42,171 bases of DNA. Source: an uncultured Chloroflexus sp. (GTDB lineage: Bacteria > Chloroflexota > Chloroflexia > Chloroflexales > Chloroflexaceae). How positions within the stretch are numbered: position 1 is the stretch's first letter; every line of letters begins with the position of its first letter. This document shows positions 15,951-24,651 of the stretch, piece by piece. The position numbers and the translations under genes were made by a program. Where the stretch lies: NCBI RefSeq assembly GCF_937129525.1, contig NZ_CAKZNK010000025.1:1-42171 (forward strand), in the 5' to 3' direction. The notes beneath the pieces were generated by a model. That model did no database searches and was not told where the DNA came from. It saw only the letters and a program-made list of their open reading frames with translations.

Positions 15951-16167
15951 AGCGTTTCTAGCGTCTCATGACTCACTGGGAAAGCTGTTGGCAGCAGAGC
16001 ATATGGGGCGCAGCAACCTTGCTGTGCCCCTGTGCTTTGCTGTGTCAACGGTCATTGAACGGCAGGGATATTGCGTTTTTTGTCACAACTTTGCATTCGA
16101 CAGTTGCGCCGGCCTGTGTCATGATGACAGCGCGCCGCAAGCAACGTTTGATGAGCGAGGTTTCATT

Positions 16168-18858
16168 ATGAGTGGCAGAGTAACAGTTGGCCGCAACGGT
16201 ATCGAGCTTGATGGGCGGCCATTCTATCTGCTTTCCGGGTGTATTCACTACTTTCGCTGGCCGCGCGCCGAGTGGCGGCCACTGCTTGAACAGGCACGCT
16301 GGGCCGGTCTGAACACGATTGATACGGTCATCCCGTGGAACCGGCACGAACTGCAACCAGGCGTATTCGATTTTAGCGATGAAGCCGATCTCGGCGCATT
16401 TCTCGATCTCTGTCAGGAACTCGGCCTGAAGGCAATCGTTCGTCCAGGACCCTACATCTGCGCTGAGTGGGAAAATGGCGGTCTGCCGGCATGGTTGACG
16501 GCCAACGGCAATGTGCGCCTTCGTACCGATGATCCCACTTTTATGGAAGCGGTGCTGCGCTGGTTCGATACATTGATGCCAATTCTCGCGCCTCGTCAGT
16601 ACACCCGCGGCGGGCCGATCATTCTCTGCCAGATCGAGAATGAGCATTGGGCATCGGGCGTATATGGCGCTGACGAACATCAATTAACCCTGGCCCGCGC
16701 GGCCTATGAGCGCGGGATCGAGGTGCCCCAGTACACCTGTATGGGTGCTACTCCTGGCTACCCGGAATTTCGCAATGGCTGGAGCGGGATCGCCGAGAAG
16801 CTCGTCCAGACTCGTCAGCTCTGGCCTGATAATCCGATGATCGTTTCGGAACTGTGGAGCGGCTGGTTTGACAACTGGGGTGGTCATCGACAGACACGCA
16901 AGACCGCAGCGAAGCTCGATCTGACGTTGCATCAACTGACCGCCGTCGGCTGCGCCGGTTTCAGTCATTGGATGTGGGCCGGCGGAACCAATTTCGGGTA
17001 CTGGGGCGGGCGCACCGTTGGCGGCGACCTGATCCACATGACAACGAGTTATGACTATGATGCGCCGGTTGACGAGTATGGCCAACTGACCGCGAAAGCG
17101 TTTGTGGCCCGGCGTCACCATCTTTTCCTGAGCTGCTTCGGCGCCGAACTATCGGCAGTGCTGGCCGATGCCGTTCCCGGCGGGATCACGGTGATTTCAC
17201 CGGCCCCAATTGCTGGCCGGAGCGAGGGCGGCGCGCAGCCGTACCGCACCGCACGCGCCGGCCCAACCGCTCCGCCGGCATGGCGTGACTTCTGCGCCAC
17301 CTTCCTCGCCAATCCTGGCCTTGAAGCAACTACTTACGAGGTCTTCTTACCCGCAGGCGATCATCTGAGCGTCGAAGTTGAGCCGGCTTCCATCCGCCCA
17401 ATCTTTGCCAATCTCCCGCTGGGCGAAAGCGGAATCGTCATTGCCGCCCATACTGGCCGCATCCTCGGCTATTGGCCTGACCAGGGCACGCTGGTCATCT
17501 ATGGTCGTGAAGGCGAGCAAGGCACGTTAAAACTGCGTCTCCCCACTCCCCCGGCAGGCATTCACGCCGATGATGCTGGCTTAACGGCGCGCGTGCAGTG
17601 GCGCGAGGATGGGTTGAGCATCGACTACTGGCTCACTGCTGAAGGTCGCCGGATCGAGATTGCCTGGGAAGATCACGCCCTCTTGATCGAGTTGCTGCCC
17701 GAAACGCTGGCCGAACGCTATGGCAGTCAGCCGCTGCCACCAGCCGCGCCGACGCATCGGCAGATCCTGCCGGCGCGCTCTTTCGCCGTCGTCGAAGCAA
17801 CTGCCACTACCGATTGGCAACCGATTGCCGCCCCTGCTCCACTCGAACAACTCGGATGCCTGTACGGTTATGGATGGTATCGAGCCGAGTTTGAACTTGC
17901 TGTGCCGCTAACGACAAACCTGATTGCGCCTGAACTCAACGACCGCGCGCTGGCCCTGCTCGATGGTGAATTCGTAGGCGTGCTAGGCGCCACGCCCAAC
18001 GGCCCACGCTACACGTTGCCGATCAGCCTGAGCGCCGGCTCGCACGATTTGCGCTTGCTGGTCGATAATCTTGGTCGTTTCAACTACGGTCTCAAGCTGG
18101 GTGAACACAAAGGCTTACTCGCGCCACTCTTTCTCGACGGTAGTCAGATCGACATCTCGGCGGGATGGTCAGCCTACTGGCAAGAGGTGCAATTCGCCGG
18201 TGAAGCGGTCGCTAACGTCAAGCCGTGGGCCGCTCGTCCTGATGCTGACAACGTTCATCTGGGCCGGTTTGCCTGGACGGGACCGATGGTCTGGTTGATC
18301 CGACCGATTGAGGTAGAGGCCGGGCGTCGCTATCGCGTTCACATCACCGGCGACCGCAATTCAGGCGCTTTCTTTGTGAATGGTGTTGCCGTTGAGCGGT
18401 TTAGCCGCCATCGCAGCGGTGGCCTGATCGCAGCCGACATCACCGATCTGCTGCAACCGGGAACCAACACGCTAGCGCTGCAAATCCTCAACTATGCCGG
18501 AGCGCCCTGGCGCGCCACGCTGATCAGCTATCCTGCCGACCGACCGCTGCCGGCAAACTGGAGCTTCCGCGCTGGCGTGACGGTGAGCGACCAGCCGGCG
18601 CCGCCGACCGGCCCGGCCTTCGTGCAAGCCGTGTTTACCCGGAATGAATTGCCGGCAACCCTCCGGCGTCTGGCGCTGCGGCCTGGCGTCTTCGATAAAG
18701 GTCAGATATGGCTCAATGGGCAAAACTGCGGACGATTCTGGCAGATTGGGCCACAAGAAGCGTACAAACTCCCGATCTCGTGGTTGGCTACGCACAACGA
18801 ATTACTGCTCTTCGTCGAGCAGAGTCGAGGCGGCGCAATTGAGCTAATATACGCTTAA
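16168..18858 (+). CDS. Glycoside hydrolase family 35 beta-galactosidase
   Basis: 896 residues from ATG 16168, with GCGAGG upstream; an in-frame extension to 15898 overlaps the GH31 gene and lacks family similarity. The catalytic barrel (about 5-330) shows the GH35 signature GGPIILCQIENEHW with acid/base Glu159, and nucleophile Glu228 in VSELWSGWF. Beta-sandwich domains follow, including two jelly-roll segments (about 560-680 and 690-890) containing YGYGWYRAEF and GQIWLNGQNCGRFW, typical of large GH35 enzymes. No signal peptide or anchor is present. The expected reaction is removal of terminal beta-galactose from oligosaccharides in the cytoplasm. Cotranscription with GH31 is possible. Confidence 0.93.
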   Translation: MSGRVTVGRNGIELDGRPFYLLSGCIHYFRWPRAEWRPLLEQARWAGLNTIDTVIPWNRHELQPGVFDFSDEADLGAFLDLCQELGLKAIVRPGPYICAEWENGGLPAWLTANGNVRLRTDDPTFMEAVLRWFDTLMPILAPRQYTRGGPIILCQIENEHWASGVYGADEHQLTLARAAYERGIEVPQYTCMGATPGYPEFRNGWSGIAEKLVQTRQLWPDNPMIVSELWSGWFDNWGGHRQTRKTAAKLDLTLHQLTAVGCAGFSHWMWAGGTNFGYWGGRTVGGDLIHMTTSYDYDAPVDEYGQLTAKAFVARRHHLFLSCFGAELSAVLADAVPGGITVISPAPIAGRSEGGAQPYRTARAGPTAPPAWRDFCATFLANPGLEATTYEVFLPAGDHLSVEVEPASIRPIFANLPLGESGIVIAAHTGRILGYWPDQGTLVIYGREGEQGTLKLRLPTPPAGIHADDAGLTARVQWREDGLSIDYWLTAEGRRIEIAWEDHALLIELLPETLAERYGSQPLPPAAPTHRQILPARSFAVVEATATTDWQPIAAPAPLEQLGCLYGYGWYRAEFELAVPLTTNLIAPELNDRALALLDGEFVGVLGATPNGPRYTLPISLSAGSHDLRLLVDNLGRFNYGLKLGEHKGLLAPLFLDGSQIDISAGWSAYWQEVQFAGEAVANVKPWAARPDADNVHLGRFAWTGPMVWLIRPIEVEAGRRYRVHITGDRNSGAFFVNGVAVERFSRHRSGGLIAADITDLLQPGTNTLALQILNYAGAPWRATLISYPADRPLPANWSFRAGVTVSDQPAPPTGPAFVQAVFTRNELPATLRRLALRPGVFDKGQIWLNGQNCGRFWQIGPQEAYKLPISWLATHNELLLFVEQSRGGAIELIYA

Positions 18859-18882
18859 GTGGAAACATGCGCAGAGGCTGAC

Positions 18883-18917
18883 TTCCGTGCCGGTCTGCCA
18901 CAATTCCCGGCACGGAA
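18883..18917. terminator. Stem-loop between convergent genes (first of two)
   Basis: TTCCGTGCCGG (18883-18893) and CCGGCACGGAA (18907-18917) form a perfect 11-base stem with a 13-base loop, 25 bases after the GH35 stop. There is no long T run on either strand, so termination efficiency is uncertain. Confidence 0.6.
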
Positions 18918-18920
18918 TCG

Positions 18921-18947
18921 CCTGCTGCCGAAACCGGAAGCAGCAGG
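18921..18947. terminator. Stem-loop between convergent genes (second of two)
   Basis: CCTGCTGC (18921-18928) pairs perfectly with GCAGCAGG (18940-18947) around an 11-base loop. GTTAACTT follows on the plus strand. It lies in tandem with the 18883-18917 stem between GH35 and the antiporter gene. Confidence 0.5.
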
Positions 18948-19020
18948 GTTAACTTCAGTGGCGCGCGGGTTCATCACCTGCGCAGAATCAGGCAGGTCGA
19001 GGGCATTCCGCCCCGGAGCT

Positions 19021-21048
19021 TCACCCAACCAGCGCCGCTTCGTCGGCAACCGAAACGCCACAGATCAACTGCTCGGCAGCGGCAATCTGATCGTGGTCGC
19101 CGATCAGCCCCAGCAGATCGCCTGCCTGAAACACTGTGCTCGATTTTGGGTTGGCGATCAATTGCTGATTGCGAATCAACGCAATCACCGACGCGCCAGT
19201 GCGGGCGCGAATGTTGGCTTCAGCCAGAGTCTGGCCGATCAGCGAACTCTGCTCGCCGACCAGACGCCAGGCAATCTCGATCCCACGGGCGGCGCGCACC
19301 ATCTGATCCAGCGCCTGATGTTCGGCGGGAGTCGAAACGGTTGTGTTGTACTCATCGCGCCTGACGGCATCGGTATAGCCCTGAACTTGCGTTGCCGGAT
19401 AGCCAAGACAGAGCAGCGTATGGCGCATCACCTCTAACCCGCCTTCAAGTTCGGGGTGAATGACATCGCGCGCGCCGAGATTCATCAACCGGCCAACGCC
19501 GCTGGTGGTTGCTGCGCGGGCAATAATCGGCAGGTTCGGCGCAATGTTCCGCGCCGCCGCCACAACCATTTCGGTCGCCGTCTCGTCAGGCAAAGTTACC
19601 ACCAGTGCCCGCGCCCGTTCGAGACCGGCGTGCATCAACACATCGGAGTTAGCCGCGTCACCGAAGAGGGTTGGAACGCCGCGAGCATTAAACTCGGCAG
19701 CCCGGCCCGAGTCAATCTCGATCACCAGGCGCGGCACACCTAACCGCTCCAGCACGGTGACGATATGCTGACCGACTCGCCCATAGCCCACCACGACCAC
19801 GTGATCGGCCTGCGGCAGGGCCAGATCGCCCGGTTGGGCCGGATGGCTGTCGAACCATTGCCAGAGACGGGGTGACATCCGCTGCATGAGCTGCTCAACT
19901 GGCCTGATCAGGCGGAACATGAGCGGATTGAGCATAATCGAAAGCAGCGATCCGGCCAGAATCAGCGAATATTGTTCCTGGCTCAGCAGACCGAGCGCCA
20001 TACCAGTGCTACCAAGAATGAATGAGAATTCACCGATCTGGCTGAGACCGGCGGCAACGACCAGCATGGTGCGCCCGCTGGCCGGCAGAAGGAAGCCGAG
20101 CAACTGAGTAATGAGAGCTTTCCCTGCGACGATCAATGCCGTCAAGGCCAGCACCTGGCCGGCGTTGGCCCAGAGATAGACCGGGTTGACGATCATGCCA
20201 ACCGAGACGAAGAAGATCACGGCGAATGTCTCGCGGAAGGGCAACACGTCGTCACCGATTTGATGACTAAACTGCGACTCGCTCAACACTACGCCGGCCA
20301 GAAACGCGCCAAGCGCCAGTGACACGTCGAAAAAGGCTGCGGCGCCGAAAGCGGTGCCGAGCGCAATGGCTACCGCGGCCAGAATGAACAGTTCGCGCGA
20401 ACGAGTGCTGGCAATCATATCGAGCAATCTGGGCAATAGTCGGCGACCGGCAAACAACATTACCGCCACGAACAGCGCCGCCTTGAACAACGACAATGCC
20501 GCCGACCAAAATGATTGCTCGTTATGCTGACCAAAGATAATCGGCAACAACACCAGGATCAAGACCGTTGCCAGATCTTCCAGCACCAGCCAGCCAATCG
20601 CGATTCGTCCGGCGCTGGTATTCAGCATGCCGTTGTCCATCAATCCGCGCAACAACACCACGGTGCTGGCAATCGAAATCGACAGGCCGAGGATCAGACC
20701 CGACACCGGCGTCCACTCCCAAACCTGACTGAGCGCAAAGCCGAGCGCCGTCGCGATGATCATTTGCAAGATGGCGCCGGGCAACGCAATCTGGCGCACA
20801 GCCCACAAATCCTTGAGCGAAAAGTGTAGTCCAACGCCAAACATGAGAAAGATAACACCGATCTCGGCCAATTGACTGATGTCGCTCACATCACCGACAA
20901 ACCCTGGAGTGAACGGCCCAATCGCCATACCGGCCAGCAAATAGCCGACAATAGTTGGCAGCCCGATCCGCCGGGCCAATACACCGCCGACAAATGCTAC
21001 GACGAGCGCGATTGCCAAATTTGCCAGCAACGAAATGTCGTGATGCAT
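19021..21048 (-). CDS. CPA2 family monovalent cation:proton antiporter with RCK domains (Kef/YbaL type)
   Basis: 675 residues. The first 390 or so are a membrane domain of about 12 helices with the CPA2 pattern: RRIGLPTIVGYLLAGMAIGP near the N-terminus and FLMFGVGLHFSLKDL. An RCK/TrkA-N nucleotide-binding domain starts near 415 with VVVVGYGRVGQHI and a following VIEID acid; a TrkA-C domain occupies about 585-665. Such proteins exchange K+ or Na+ for H+ and are gated by NAD(H) or small ligands through the RCK domain. GGAGCTGAG precedes the ATG. It is convergent with the GH35 gene and divergent from a glycosyltransferase. The leader carries a near-consensus promoter followed at once by a terminator-like hairpin. 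Confidence 0.92.
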   Translation of the reverse strand: MHHDISLLANLAIALVVAFVGGVLARRIGLPTIVGYLLAGMAIGPFTPGFVGDVSDISQLAEIGVIFLMFGVGLHFSLKDLWAVRQIALPGAILQMIIATALGFALSQVWEWTPVSGLILGLSISIASTVVLLRGLMDNGMLNTSAGRIAIGWLVLEDLATVLILVLLPIIFGQHNEQSFWSAALSLFKAALFVAVMLFAGRRLLPRLLDMIASTRSRELFILAAVAIALGTAFGAAAFFDVSLALGAFLAGVVLSESQFSHQIGDDVLPFRETFAVIFFVSVGMIVNPVYLWANAGQVLALTALIVAGKALITQLLGFLLPASGRTMLVVAAGLSQIGEFSFILGSTGMALGLLSQEQYSLILAGSLLSIMLNPLMFRLIRPVEQLMQRMSPRLWQWFDSHPAQPGDLALPQADHVVVVGYGRVGQHIVTVLERLGVPRLVIEIDSGRAAEFNARGVPTLFGDAANSDVLMHAGLERARALVVTLPDETATEMVVAAARNIAPNLPIIARAATTSGVGRLMNLGARDVIHPELEGGLEVMRHTLLCLGYPATQVQGYTDAVRRDEYNTTVSTPAEHQALDQMVRAARGIEIAWRLVGEQSSLIGQTLAEANIRARTGASVIALIRNQQLIANPKSSTVFQAGDLLGLIGDHDQIAAAEQLICGVSVADEAALVG

Positions 21049-21105
21049 AGCTCAGCTCCGGCGATCAAGCGAATAATGATGAGGTCTGCTTTGGTGAATA
21101 CTGGG

Positions 21106-21131
21106 AAAAAACCTTGCGCGCCATGGCGCAA
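21106..21131 (-). terminator. Terminator-like hairpin in the antiporter gene leader
   Basis: On the minus strand TTGCGC (21131-21126) pairs with GCGCAA (21119-21114) around a 6-base loop, and GG plus six T residues follow (21111-21106). This looks like an intrinsic terminator, yet it lies between the antiporter promoter and its start codon, with no minus-strand gene upstream to terminate. It may be a promoter-proximal attenuator. Confidence 0.55.
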
Positions 21132-21147
21132 AATCAGTGTACTGAGT

Positions 21148-21176
21148 ATGATAAAGAAAAGATGAAGGGCTGTCAA
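21148..21176 (-). promoter_or_regulatory. Near-consensus promoter of the antiporter gene
   Basis: On the minus strand a perfect TTGACA (21176-21171), a 17-base spacer and TATCAT (21153-21148). The predicted start near 21141 gives a leader of about 93 bases that begins with the 21131-21106 hairpin. Confidence 0.75.
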
Positions 21177-21192
21177 AAGCGATGGCTTCCTG

Positions 21193-21201
21193 TGGTACAC
21201 T
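21193..21201 (+). promoter_or_regulatory. Possible extended -10 promoter of the GT2 gene
   Basis: TGGTACACT on the plus strand with no recognisable -35. The predicted start near 21208 leaves about 157 bases to ATG 21365. The region up to that ATG holds no other gene. Confidence 0.35.
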
Positions 21202-21364
21202 ACCAGCGCTGCTGAGTCATGGTGGTCGTTTGAGCAATACCTGGAGCGCCTGACAGCGCCGAATCGTGCTGACCATGAGATGGATGTCCCTCGATCCAGG
21301 CGGAACAGGTCGTAGCGCCGCCTTTCCTGCTGCGACGCTCACTGACAACGACGCAAAACGCGCT

Positions 21365-22366
21365 ATGCTGGCCATTGTGATCGTCTCGTGGAATGTCAAA
21401 GATCTGCTGCGTCGTTGCCTCGTTGCCACGCAGGCATCGCTACAGGCAGGGGATCTCGCTGCCGAAATCATTGTGGTAGACAATGCCAGCCACGATGGCA
21501 CGCCAGCCATGCTGCGCAGCGAGTTTCCAGAGGTGCAGCTCATCGAAGCCGGCGCTAACCTCGGTTTTACCGCCGGCAACAATCTGGCGCTGCGCATGTT
21601 GTTGCAGCGCCCTGATGGCGGCCCCGAATTCGCGCTCTTGCTGAATCCCGATACCGAACCGGTTGCCGATGCGATCCCACGACTGGTCGCCTTTCTCCAG
21701 CGCCACCCGGCAGCAATTGCCGTTGGGCCGCGCCTCCTCTATAGCGATGGGAGTCTGCAATCGTCTCGTCGCCGCTTCCCGACTCCGCTCACTATGATCT
21801 GGGAGAGTACGCCATGGGAACGGCTATGGCCGCGCAATCCATGGGCGCGGCGCTACCATTGTGCCGATCGTCCGGCTGACCGCGCGCAACGGGTGGGATG
21901 GCTGGTCGGCGCGGCCCTGCTGATCCGTACCTCTGCAATTCGCAAAGCCGGCTTGCTCGATGAGCGTTTCTTTATGTACAGTGAAGAGCTGGAGTGGCAA
22001 TGGCGTCTGCAAGTGGGCAACCCGGCGGCTCCGCCACCTGACCGCTCGCGGCGTGAAACGGTTGAGGTTGGGAGCCAGATCTGGTATCTACCTGAGGCAG
22101 TGGTGATTCATCACGAAGGCAAGAGCAGCGAGCAGGTTCCGGTCGATCGCCATCGCTACTTTCAGCTTAGTCGCCTGCATTTGACCCGTATGTGGTATGG
22201 CTGGCATGTCGCCGCCGTAGTGCGTCGGCTGATCGGCCTTGGGTATCAGTACGAGCTAATAATTGAAGCGATCAAACTGGCCCTCGGCCACAAACCGGCG
22301 TTGCGCCGTCAGCGGATCGCGACCTATCAGCAGGTGTTATGGGCACTGGACAGGTTTGATCGATAG
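21365..22366 (+). CDS. Glycosyltransferase family 2 (rhamnosyltransferase-like)
   Basis: 333 residues from ATG 21365, where the GT-A fold begins (MLAIVIVSWNVKDLLRRCL). In-frame upstream starts at 21266, 21275 and 21284 exist; the extra sequence is not family-like, but no start has a clear ribosome site. The nucleotide-sugar motif IIVVDNASHDGT, the segment NLGFTAGNNLAL and the acidic LLLNPDTEP match the WbbL/rhamnosyltransferase branch of GT2, as does DERFFMYSEELEWQWRL, which contains the likely catalytic acids. The C-terminal part is helical and amphipathic and may touch the membrane. It probably adds a sugar to a surface glycan; donor and acceptor are unknown. The GH2 gene follows after 46 bases. 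Confidence 0.88.
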   Translation: MLAIVIVSWNVKDLLRRCLVATQASLQAGDLAAEIIVVDNASHDGTPAMLRSEFPEVQLIEAGANLGFTAGNNLALRMLLQRPDGGPEFALLLNPDTEPVADAIPRLVAFLQRHPAAIAVGPRLLYSDGSLQSSRRRFPTPLTMIWESTPWERLWPRNPWARRYHCADRPADRAQRVGWLVGAALLIRTSAIRKAGLLDERFFMYSEELEWQWRLQVGNPAAPPPDRSRRETVEVGSQIWYLPEAVVIHHEGKSSEQVPVDRHRYFQLSRLHLTRMWYGWHVAAVVRRLIGLGYQYELIIEAIKLALGHKPALRRQRIATYQQVLWALDRFDR

Positions 22367-22412
22367 TGACTCCATCGCATGGTGTGGCGTCTTTGCCCGG
22401 AATGTCAGCGCT

Positions 22413-24575
22413 ATGTTTCTCTACACCATAACCGACGGCTGGCAGATTCGCCCGGTTACCGAATTTACTCAGGGCATCTACCCGCGCCACGAGAACGGCT
22501 GGCTGCCGGCAATCGTGCCGGCGCACTGGCAACAACTGCCCGGCCTCGAAACGCATAGCGGCAAGGTTGTCTATCGTTGCCGTTTTGCCAACCCCAATCC
22601 GCCAGACCGCCTCGCCGATGAACGGCGCTGGTTGCGGATCAACGGCGCCTTCTATTACCGGCACACCTATTTGAACGGCGTAGACCTGGGAACACACGAA
22701 GGCTATTTTGAGCCGACCGAGCGCGATGTTACCGCTCTGCTCAACCAGCAGAATACGCTGATTATCGAACTCGACTGTCCCGATGAGCATAATAAGGTCG
22801 GTAAGCGCATGATTACCGGCGTCTTCTCGCACTGGGACTGCTTCGATCCCCTGTCCAATCCTGGCGGGATCTGGCTACCGGTCGAGCTTCACCGCAGCGG
22901 GCCGGTTCGATTGCGCCAGGCGCGCCTGCGCACCGAATATTGTGACGCTCGTCTTGCCCAGTTGCGCTTCGCGCTCGATCTCGATGCGGCGCAGGCGGTG
23001 ACGATCAAGAGTGAGATCATCTTTGCTCCGCTCACGTTCCAGGGTGAAACACAGGTCTTTACCGTGCAACGACGCTTGCGCGGCGGCGCGCAGACGGCGC
23101 AGGGGCTGCTGAAGCTGCGCGAACCCCGCCGCTGGTGGACGCACGATCTTGGCCGGCCCGATCTCTATCAGGTGACGGTGCGCATCTGGCTGGATGGCTT
23201 GCTGAGCGATGAGCAGTCATTTGCCTTCGGTGTGCGCATGTTCGAGCTGCGTGACTGGATTCCATATCTTAACGGCGAGCGGTTTCTGGTCAAGGGCAAC
23301 AACTACCCGCCGGGTGATATGCGCATCGCGACGATGAACCGCGAACGCGCCGAGCGCGATCTGGTCCTGGCTCGCGATTGCCACATGAACATGTTACGTG
23401 TCCATGCCCACATCGATCATCCGGCATTCTACGACGCTGCCGATGCCGCCGGCATCCTGCTCTGGCAAGACTTCCCCCTTCAGTGGCTGTACCGTCCAGA
23501 GGTATTGCCCGCCGCGCGCCATCAGGCGCGGGCGATGGTGCGCCTGCTCGGCAATCATCCCAGCATTGCGGTCTGGTGTATGCACAACGAGGCGATCCAT
23601 CTCGAAGATACTGCCGATGAATCGTTGCCGGCTCGCCTCCGCACGTACCAGTCAGCCTTCATCTTTAGCTGGAATCGCGACGTGATGGATGTGCAATTGA
23701 AGCAGATTGTCGCCGAAGAAGACCCCACTCGTCCGGTGGTGCGTTCGTCAGGCGAGCCAGATGTGCCCTATCTGCGTTCCGGTACCGATGCGCACGCCTA
23801 CTTTGGCTGGTATCGCACCTATGGCACGCTGGCCGATGGCGAGGCGGCCCGCTTGCGTTTTCCTGGCAATCTGCGCTTCGTCACCGAGTTTGGCGCGCAA
23901 AGTTTCCCCAATCTGGAAAGCAGCCTTCGCTTTATGCCCGATCCGCTTGACGAGGCAGCGATTGCCCGCCTCGTTGCTCGCCACGGTTTGCAAGCTGATA
24001 TTATGTCGGCCTGGTACCCCTGGCGACAGGCTACCAGCCTGGCCGAGGTGGTCGAGATGTCGCAGACTTACCAGGCTGAGCTAAATCGCTTCTACATCGA
24101 TCGCCTGCGCTATCACAAATACCGTCCAACCGGCGGGATTATCGCGTTTTTATTTGTCGATCCGTATCCGGCAGTGTTGTGGAGCGTCATCGATTACTGG
24201 CGGGTGCCCAAGCGTTCGTACTACGCTATGCGCGACAGCTTTCGCCCGCAGTACGTCTTCACGCTGATCGAACCGCGCGAGTTTGCCATCGGCGAGGCAA
24301 TCGAGCTGCCGGTTTATGCGGTCAACGATGCCCGCCAGCCACTGACCGGCGCTCAGGTCACTGTTACTTTGCTTGACCCCGAGGCAAGCGAGCTGGCGAC
24401 GGTTACCCGCTACTTCGATCTGCCCGCCGACTCGCTGGCGACCGAGATCGACCGATTGCGACTCACTCCAACCCGTCCCGGTCGCTATACCATCGAATTG
24501 AGTCTGATCGGGGCTGGGCCTGAGTTCACCAACCGCTACCATCTTACTGTCGCTGCGCCAATATCAGCTCGATAA
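22413..24575 (+). CDS. Glycoside hydrolase family 2 protein
   Basis: 720 residues from ATG 22413; the frame extends upstream to 22263 only by overlapping the GT2 gene. Domain order: jelly-roll (about 1-170, with GVFSHWDCFDP and NPGGIWLPVEL), immunoglobulin-like (about 175-285), and a barrel from about 290. GNHPSIAVWCMHNE supplies acid/base Glu393, and Glu492 in FVTEFGAQSF is the likely nucleophile. A final beta-rich domain covers about 630-720. The family covers beta-galactosidase, beta-mannosidase and beta-glucuronidase activities; the motifs do not decide among them. There is no signal peptide. Being directly behind a glycosyltransferase gene is unusual for a degradative enzyme; it may trim or recycle a glycan. 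Confidence 0.88.
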   Translation: MFLYTITDGWQIRPVTEFTQGIYPRHENGWLPAIVPAHWQQLPGLETHSGKVVYRCRFANPNPPDRLADERRWLRINGAFYYRHTYLNGVDLGTHEGYFEPTERDVTALLNQQNTLIIELDCPDEHNKVGKRMITGVFSHWDCFDPLSNPGGIWLPVELHRSGPVRLRQARLRTEYCDARLAQLRFALDLDAAQAVTIKSEIIFAPLTFQGETQVFTVQRRLRGGAQTAQGLLKLREPRRWWTHDLGRPDLYQVTVRIWLDGLLSDEQSFAFGVRMFELRDWIPYLNGERFLVKGNNYPPGDMRIATMNRERAERDLVLARDCHMNMLRVHAHIDHPAFYDAADAAGILLWQDFPLQWLYRPEVLPAARHQARAMVRLLGNHPSIAVWCMHNEAIHLEDTADESLPARLRTYQSAFIFSWNRDVMDVQLKQIVAEEDPTRPVVRSSGEPDVPYLRSGTDAHAYFGWYRTYGTLADGEAARLRFPGNLRFVTEFGAQSFPNLESSLRFMPDPLDEAAIARLVARHGLQADIMSAWYPWRQATSLAEVVEMSQTYQAELNRFYIDRLRYHKYRPTGGIIAFLFVDPYPAVLWSVIDYWRVPKRSYYAMRDSFRPQYVFTLIEPREFAIGEAIELPVYAVNDARQPLTGAQVTVTLLDPEASELATVTRYFDLPADSLATEIDRLRLTPTRPGRYTIELSLIGAGPEFTNRYHLTVAAPISAR

Positions 24576-24597
24576 CGCAATGCACAATCCCTACTGA

Positions 24598-24606
24598 TGG
24601 TACAAT
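24598..24606 (+). promoter_or_regulatory. Extended -10 promoter of the CpXC-gcv operon
   Basis: TGGTACAAT with a poor -35. The predicted start near 24613 leaves only about 39 bases before ATG 24652, too short to contain a glycine riboswitch. Confidence 0.45.
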
Positions 24607-24651
24607 ACAGCGGAGACAGAAAATAATTGATCGGCAAGGTTGCAGAAACGT

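Noticed and set aside
15951-16167. Promoter in the GH31-GH35 gap (TTGCAT, CATGAT)
   Set aside because: The spacing between any -35-like and -10-like hexamers is wrong and the -10 is poor; not supportable.
18859-19437. Plus-strand frame directly after GH35
   Set aside because: It runs through two strong stem-loops and opposite the conserved C-terminal RCK domain of the antiporter; no family features.
20997-21200. Minus-strand 67-codon hydrophobic frame upstream of the antiporter gene
   Set aside because: It overlaps the antiporter start in another frame and crosses the promoter and hairpin; hydrophobicity comes from the T-rich DNA.
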